This document shows positions 60,676 to 64,000 of a stretch of DNA of 64,000 bases, piece by piece. Both the position numbers and the translations under genes were made by a program. The notes beneath the pieces are model-generated. The model did no database searches, had not been told where the DNA came from, and was given only the letters and a program-made list of their open reading frames with translations. The first letter of the stretch is position 1; the number at the start of each line of letters is the position of its first letter. The stretch spans positions 365-64,364 of the forward strand of contig PLWX01000105.1 of assembly GCA_003151155.1 (NCBI GenBank), written 5' to 3'. This DNA is from Acidobacteriaceae bacterium. Lineage in GTDB: Bacteria; Acidobacteriota; Terriglobia; Terriglobales; Acidobacteriaceae.

Positions 60676-61728
60676 CTACGTTAGCATTCCCTGCCGTGCG
60701 ACGCTGACATTGTCGCGGGTAGAATTCTTGACCGCGTACATCATCTCGTCGGCCTGGCGGATGATCTCATGCGAACTCTTCGCATCCTCGGGGAACGTTG
60801 CAACTCCCATGCTGGCACGGATATTCAGGTTCAGGCCATCAGCCTTGAGCCAACTCTCGGTGCGGAACACGTCGCGGAGACGTCTTGCCACGACCAATGC
60901 CGATTCTTTGGAAGTCTGCGGCAGCAGTACGACGAATTCGTCTCCGCCGTAGCGGAACGCATAGTCGATTAAGCGCAGATGCGATTTGATCGCGTATCCA
61001 ATCTCCGCCAGCAGTCGGCTGCCGACGAGATGGCCGTGCGTATCGTTGACGAGTTTGAAGTGGTCGAGATCGAGAAACAGGATGCTGAACTCGTAACCGA
61101 AACGGCTGGAACGATAGACCTCGGCCTCGAGCGTCTTGTAAAGATGCCGCGCGTTGTAGAGGCCGGTACAGTCGTCGGTGATGGTTAGTTCCTGAATTTT
61201 TTCCACCGCGCGAGCATTGTCGATAGCAATGGCCGCATAGTCGGCCAGCGCCTGGAGCAGCAACATCTCGTTGCCGCCAAAGCCTTGCATATCGACATTG
61301 ATCAACTGAATTACGCCCAGGACGCGATGTTTGGATTTCAGGGGAATACAAATAATCGATCGCGTCTCCCACTTGGTCATTTCGTCGATCCGCTTGGCAA
61401 AACGTGGATCGGTATAGACATCGGGAACCAGCAGGCTTTCGCCATGCTGCGCGACCCACCCGGCAATGCCTTCGCCGAGTTTCAGCCGTACCGTTTTCAG
61501 GGCTTCGGCCGCGTCGCCTACGGCGATCGCGAAATAGAGCTCTTCTTTCTCCTCATCGACCATGAGGAGCGACCACGTGTCGGGGCGGAAGTATTCCGCC
61601 ATCTTCTCCATGATGGTCTGGAGAATTGAGTCGAGGTTCAGCGACGACGTGAGCGCCTTGGCGACGTCGTGAAAGATCTCAAGCTCTTGTAACTGACGCT
61701 TGCGATCGGCGCCGGTCGAGTCGAACAT
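60676..61728 (-). CDS. GAF-GGDEF diguanylate cyclase
   Basis: A 350-aa cytoplasmic signalling protein: a GAF domain (about residues 30-175), a coiled linker, then a GGDEF domain. The active site RYGGDEFVVLL is intact, and RLID five residues before it forms the product-inhibition I-site (RxxD). It should make cyclic di-GMP in response to a GAF ligand. ATG at 61728; the track of the frame up to 61794 lacks similarity. Confidence 0.92.
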   Translation of the reverse strand: MFDSTGADRKRQLQELEIFHDVAKALTSSLNLDSILQTIMEKMAEYFRPDTWSLLMVDEEKEELYFAIAVGDAAEALKTVRLKLGEGIAGWVAQHGESLLVPDVYTDPRFAKRIDEMTKWETRSIICIPLKSKHRVLGVIQLINVDMQGFGGNEMLLLQALADYAAIAIDNARAVEKIQELTITDDCTGLYNARHLYKTLEAEVYRSSRFGYEFSILFLDLDHFKLVNDTHGHLVGSRLLAEIGYAIKSHLRLIDYAFRYGGDEFVVLLPQTSKESALVVARRLRDVFRTESWLKADGLNLNIRASMGVATFPEDAKSSHEIIRQADEMMYAVKNSTRDNVSVARQGMLT

Positions 61729-61891
61729 CACGGAGTTTTGGCCTCGAGGTTCCGAAGTCTGGCCATTATATGTCGCCGTTTTCACGGCGGGCAATGGCGC
61801 TTATACGGAGGTCCTGATTAAGTATCTCAGGTAATCGCCCGACGCAAGTTACCTGCGGCGTACGGCGTTGGGAGCGCCGTTACCTTGGTGT

Positions 61892-61920
61892 TTGACAGTG
61901 GAAATTGCGGTTTCTATTAT
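61892..61920 (+). promoter_or_regulatory. Sigma70-type promoter of rodZ
   Basis: TTGACA (61892-61897), 17-bp spacer, TATTAT (61915-61920), 50 bp before the rodZ-like start. Confidence 0.7.
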
Positions 61921-61969
61921 AACCAGAGTACCCTAACGATAATAATGCATATTTCACAAGGCGAGGGCC

Positions 61970-62836
61970 ATGGGGGCTTTTGGCGATAAGTTGCGTCGTG
62001 AACGCGAGATGCGGAAAATCTCGCTCGACGAGATCGCGGCTGCCACTAAGATCGGGACTCGCTCCCTCAAGGCCCTGGAAGACGAAAATTTTTCCATCCT
62101 GCCCGGCGGCATCTTCAACAAGGGTTTCGTACGTTCTTACGCCCGCTTCCTTGGGCTGAACGAAGACGACGCTGTCGCCGATTACCAGGCGGCGGTGACG
62201 GAACAGCCGGTCTCGGTGGAAAAAATAGTGGCACAGAGCGCTATGGCCAAAGCCAGCCGTCTAGCGGCCCAGCAGGCGCGGGAATCGTCGGACAAATCCG
62301 GAGTCTGGCGAGCCGTTGCGTTTCTGGCTTTGGCTTGTGCGGTTGCGTTTGGCGGTTACCAGGCTTTTCGACACGGATACTTCAAGGCGCTGAAGCGGCC
62401 CAGCCTGCACCGCCAGATGAAGCAGCAGGCCCAGAATGCGGCGCACCCCCCGCCCGCGCCGCTTCAACAACCTCCACCAGCACCAACCGGCGCCACCGAC
62501 AGAAGTCCGGCACCGCAGGCCGTAACTCAGTCCGCAGTAGCCACCCCGAAACAGGCATCTCCCGCGGTTGCACCGATTGCCTCAGAGTTCACGGTTTCTA
62601 TCAAGACATCCGAAGAGAGCTGGCTCTCAGTAACAGCGGACGGCAAACGTGCCTTCCAGCGATTGTTTGCCGCCAACGAGCAGCAAAGCGTGACCGCGAA
62701 ATCGAAGATCGAAATCAAGATCGGAAACCCGAACGGGACCGAAATTTCGCTAAACGGAAAGCCGCTGGCTCTAAGTGGAAGTTTGGACCACCCACGAACT
62801 GTGACTGTGGATGCGGATGGCCTGACGAGCGAATAA
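61970..62836 (+). CDS. rodZ: RodZ-like cell shape protein
   Basis: A 288-aa bitopic protein: a cytoplasmic helix-turn-helix (GDKLRREREMRKISLDEIA, KIGTRSLKALEDENF, GFVRSYARFLGL), a membrane span at about 108-127, a Pro/Gln-rich periplasmic linker and a C-terminal beta domain (FTVSIKTSEESWLSVTADGK, in pieces) of DUF4115 type. RodZ links MreB filaments to the wall machinery. Divergent from the cyclase gene. Confidence 0.85.
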   Translation: MGAFGDKLRREREMRKISLDEIAAATKIGTRSLKALEDENFSILPGGIFNKGFVRSYARFLGLNEDDAVADYQAAVTEQPVSVEKIVAQSAMAKASRLAAQQARESSDKSGVWRAVAFLALACAVAFGGYQAFRHGYFKALKRPSLHRQMKQQAQNAAHPPPAPLQQPPPAPTGATDRSPAPQAVTQSAVATPKQASPAVAPIASEFTVSIKTSEESWLSVTADGKRAFQRLFAANEQQSVTAKSKIEIKIGNPNGTEISLNGKPLALSGSLDHPRTVTVDADGLTSE

Positions 62837-63032
62837 TGCGAAAACTTTAAGGTCTATTTTTTCTTAACTGCGATAGCTCGCAATTTAACCGTCCGGAAGC
62901 GCCATTCAGCGCCATATCCGTTGTCGCCCCGGTGCGGCTTTGATACCCTAAATAGAAGCCACTATCAGGTTTGCCATCTTCCGCGGGCCTCCTGCTCCGC
63001 GACATGCTGCAAGCTTTGTAAGGAGTTCACGT

Positions 63033-64000
63033 TTGTCAAAGCGTAATCGTTTTTTATTCACATCGGAATCAGTGACCGAAGGCCATCCCGATAAGATTGC
63101 CGACCAGATTTCCGATGCCATCCTCGATGCTTGCCTGGCGGAAGATCCCTCCAGCCGCGTCGCCTGCGAGACTCTAACTGCCACCGGACTAGTGGTAATT
63201 GCCGGCGAAATTACGACCAAGGCGTATGTCGATTTCCAAACACTTGTGCGCGGCACCATTCAGGCCATCGGCTACGACAACGCACTCTACGGCTTCGATT
63301 CCAACACCTGCGCGGTGATCTCGAGCATCAACAAACAATCAGGCGATATCGCCATGGGCGTAGATACCGGGGGCGCCGGCGACCAAGGCATGATGTTCGG
63401 CTACGCGACGAACGAAACGCCTGAGCTGATGCCGGCCCCTATCTCGTTGGCTCACAAACTCACCCTGAAACTGACCGAAGTCCGCAAGACCGGTCTCCTT
63501 CCTTACCTTCGTCCCGACGGCAAATCGCAAGTCACCGTGGAATACGACGAGCATCACAAGCCGGTACGGGTGGATGCGGTCGTCATTTCGACCCAGCATG
63601 CAGAGACCATAAGTACCGAACAGCTTCGCGCTGACATTTTGAAGCACGTTATCCAGGCTGCGGTTCCGGCGAACCTGCTCGATGCGGACACCAAGTACCA
63701 CATCAATCCGACCGGACGTTTCGTGATCGGTGGACCGATGGGAGATACCGGGCTGACCGGCCGCAAGATCATCGTCGACACCTACGGCGGCATGGGCCGC
63801 CACGGCGGCGGCGCGTTTAGCGGCAAAGATCCGACGAAGGTCGATCGCTCGGCGGCGTACATGGCGCGCTACATTGCGAAGAACATTGTGGCTGCGGGAC
63901 TCGCGGATCGTTGCGAAGTCGAATTGGCCTACGCGATTGGCGTGGCTGAGCCGGTGAGCGTTCTCGTGGAGACTTTCGGGACCGGCAAGGTTGAAGAAGG
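63033..64000 (+). CDS. metK: S-adenosylmethionine synthetase, 3' end outside the window
   Basis: Makes SAM from methionine and ATP. The start is the TTG at 63033 with AAGGAG 7 bp upstream; the protein begins [19 protein letters not shown] in its first 30 residues, then [12 protein letters not shown] and [21 protein letters not shown] in pieces, and [19 protein letters not shown]. About 322 codons are present, so roughly 65-80 are missing. I looked for a SAM riboswitch in the 196-bp gap (62837-63032) and saw none. Confidence 0.97.
   Translation, partial: MSKRNRFLFTSESVTEGHPDKIADQISDAILDACLAEDPSSRVACETLTATGLVVIAGEITTKAYVDFQTLVRGTIQAIGYDNALYGFDSNTCAVISSINKQSGDIAMGVDTGGAGDQGMMFGYATNETPELMPAPISLAHKLTLKLTEVRKTGLLPYLRPDGKSQVTVEYDEHHKPVRVDAVVISTQHAETISTEQLRADILKHVIQAAVPANLLDADTKYHINPTGRFVIGGPMGDTGLTGRKIIVDTYGGMGRHGGGAFSGKDPTKVDRSAAYMARYIAKNIVAAGLADRCEVELAYAIGVAEPVSVLVETFGTGKVEE

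Noticed and set aside
62837-63032. SAM riboswitch upstream of metK
   Set aside because: None of the conserved cores of known SAM riboswitches was visible.

Overview
The window looks like chromosome of an Acidobacteriota bacterium (Terriglobia/Koribacter-like). This is inferred, not proven. The grounds are an ADOP-type permease (acidobacterial duplicated orphan permease), the order of the division and cell wall (dcw) genes, a hopanoid radical-SAM gene (hpnH), membrane-anchored GcvH-like and bacteriohemerythrin proteins, frequent TTG/GTG starts and repeat-rich intergenic DNA. No tRNA, rRNA operon, prophage, CRISPR array or insertion sequence was recognised.

Region 1 (1-24.8 kb). The window opens in what is probably the 3' end of the SRP RNA gene. 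It is followed by dnaX-ybaB-recR, a pair of half-size ABC exporters that look like a heterodimer with one degenerate ATP site, lpxB, a secreted M1-type peptidase with a TPR tail, a MidA-like methyltransferase, an ArsC/Spx-family protein whose catalytic cysteine codon is TGA (candidate selenoprotein), a rhodanese, a class I glutamine amidotransferase, hpnH with a divergent TetR regulator, ligA, an AbiE-type type IV toxin-antitoxin pair, a lipid kinase and membrane proteins. At least eight intergenic gaps here are filled by foldback structures: two complementary arms, each a degenerate run of short words, with the word differing from locus to locus.

Region 2 (24.8-31.7 kb). A gene-poor 0.7 kb gap carries a near-consensus promoter and hairpins and may encode a small RNA or peptide. 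After it come uvrA, a CPBP protease, a membrane glycosyltransferase and a GcvH-like membrane protein.

Region 3 (31.7-45.8 kb). This is one long minus-strand dcw cluster: mraZ-rsmH-small ORF-ftsL-like-ftsI-murE-murF-mraY-murD-ftsW-murG-murC. It is preceded by a sigma70-like promoter and four TGGA boxes at exact 10-bp spacing, the expected architecture of a MraZ operator. ftsQ, ftsA and ftsZ do not follow murC.

Region 4 (46-64 kb). This is a mixed region of metabolic and envelope genes: DUF2164, aspartyl protease, YceH, a glycoside hydrolase lipoprotein, an ADOP permease, tandem hemerythrins, a Gfo/Idh/MocA oxidoreductase, two tandem aldo-keto reductases, a DmpA-type peptidase, a GAF-GGDEF cyclase, rodZ and the start of metK. 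Three of these genes are each broken by a single lesion (aspartyl protease, permease, second aldo-keto reductase).

The observation I rate highest is the candidate selenocysteine ArsC/Spx protein at 11764-12114. An ATG with its own Shine-Dalgarno lies upstream of the TGA, the reading frame continues into clear family sequence, the TGA sits exactly at the catalytic cysteine of a UxxC motif, and a hairpin with a SECIS-like GGUC loop follows the TGA.
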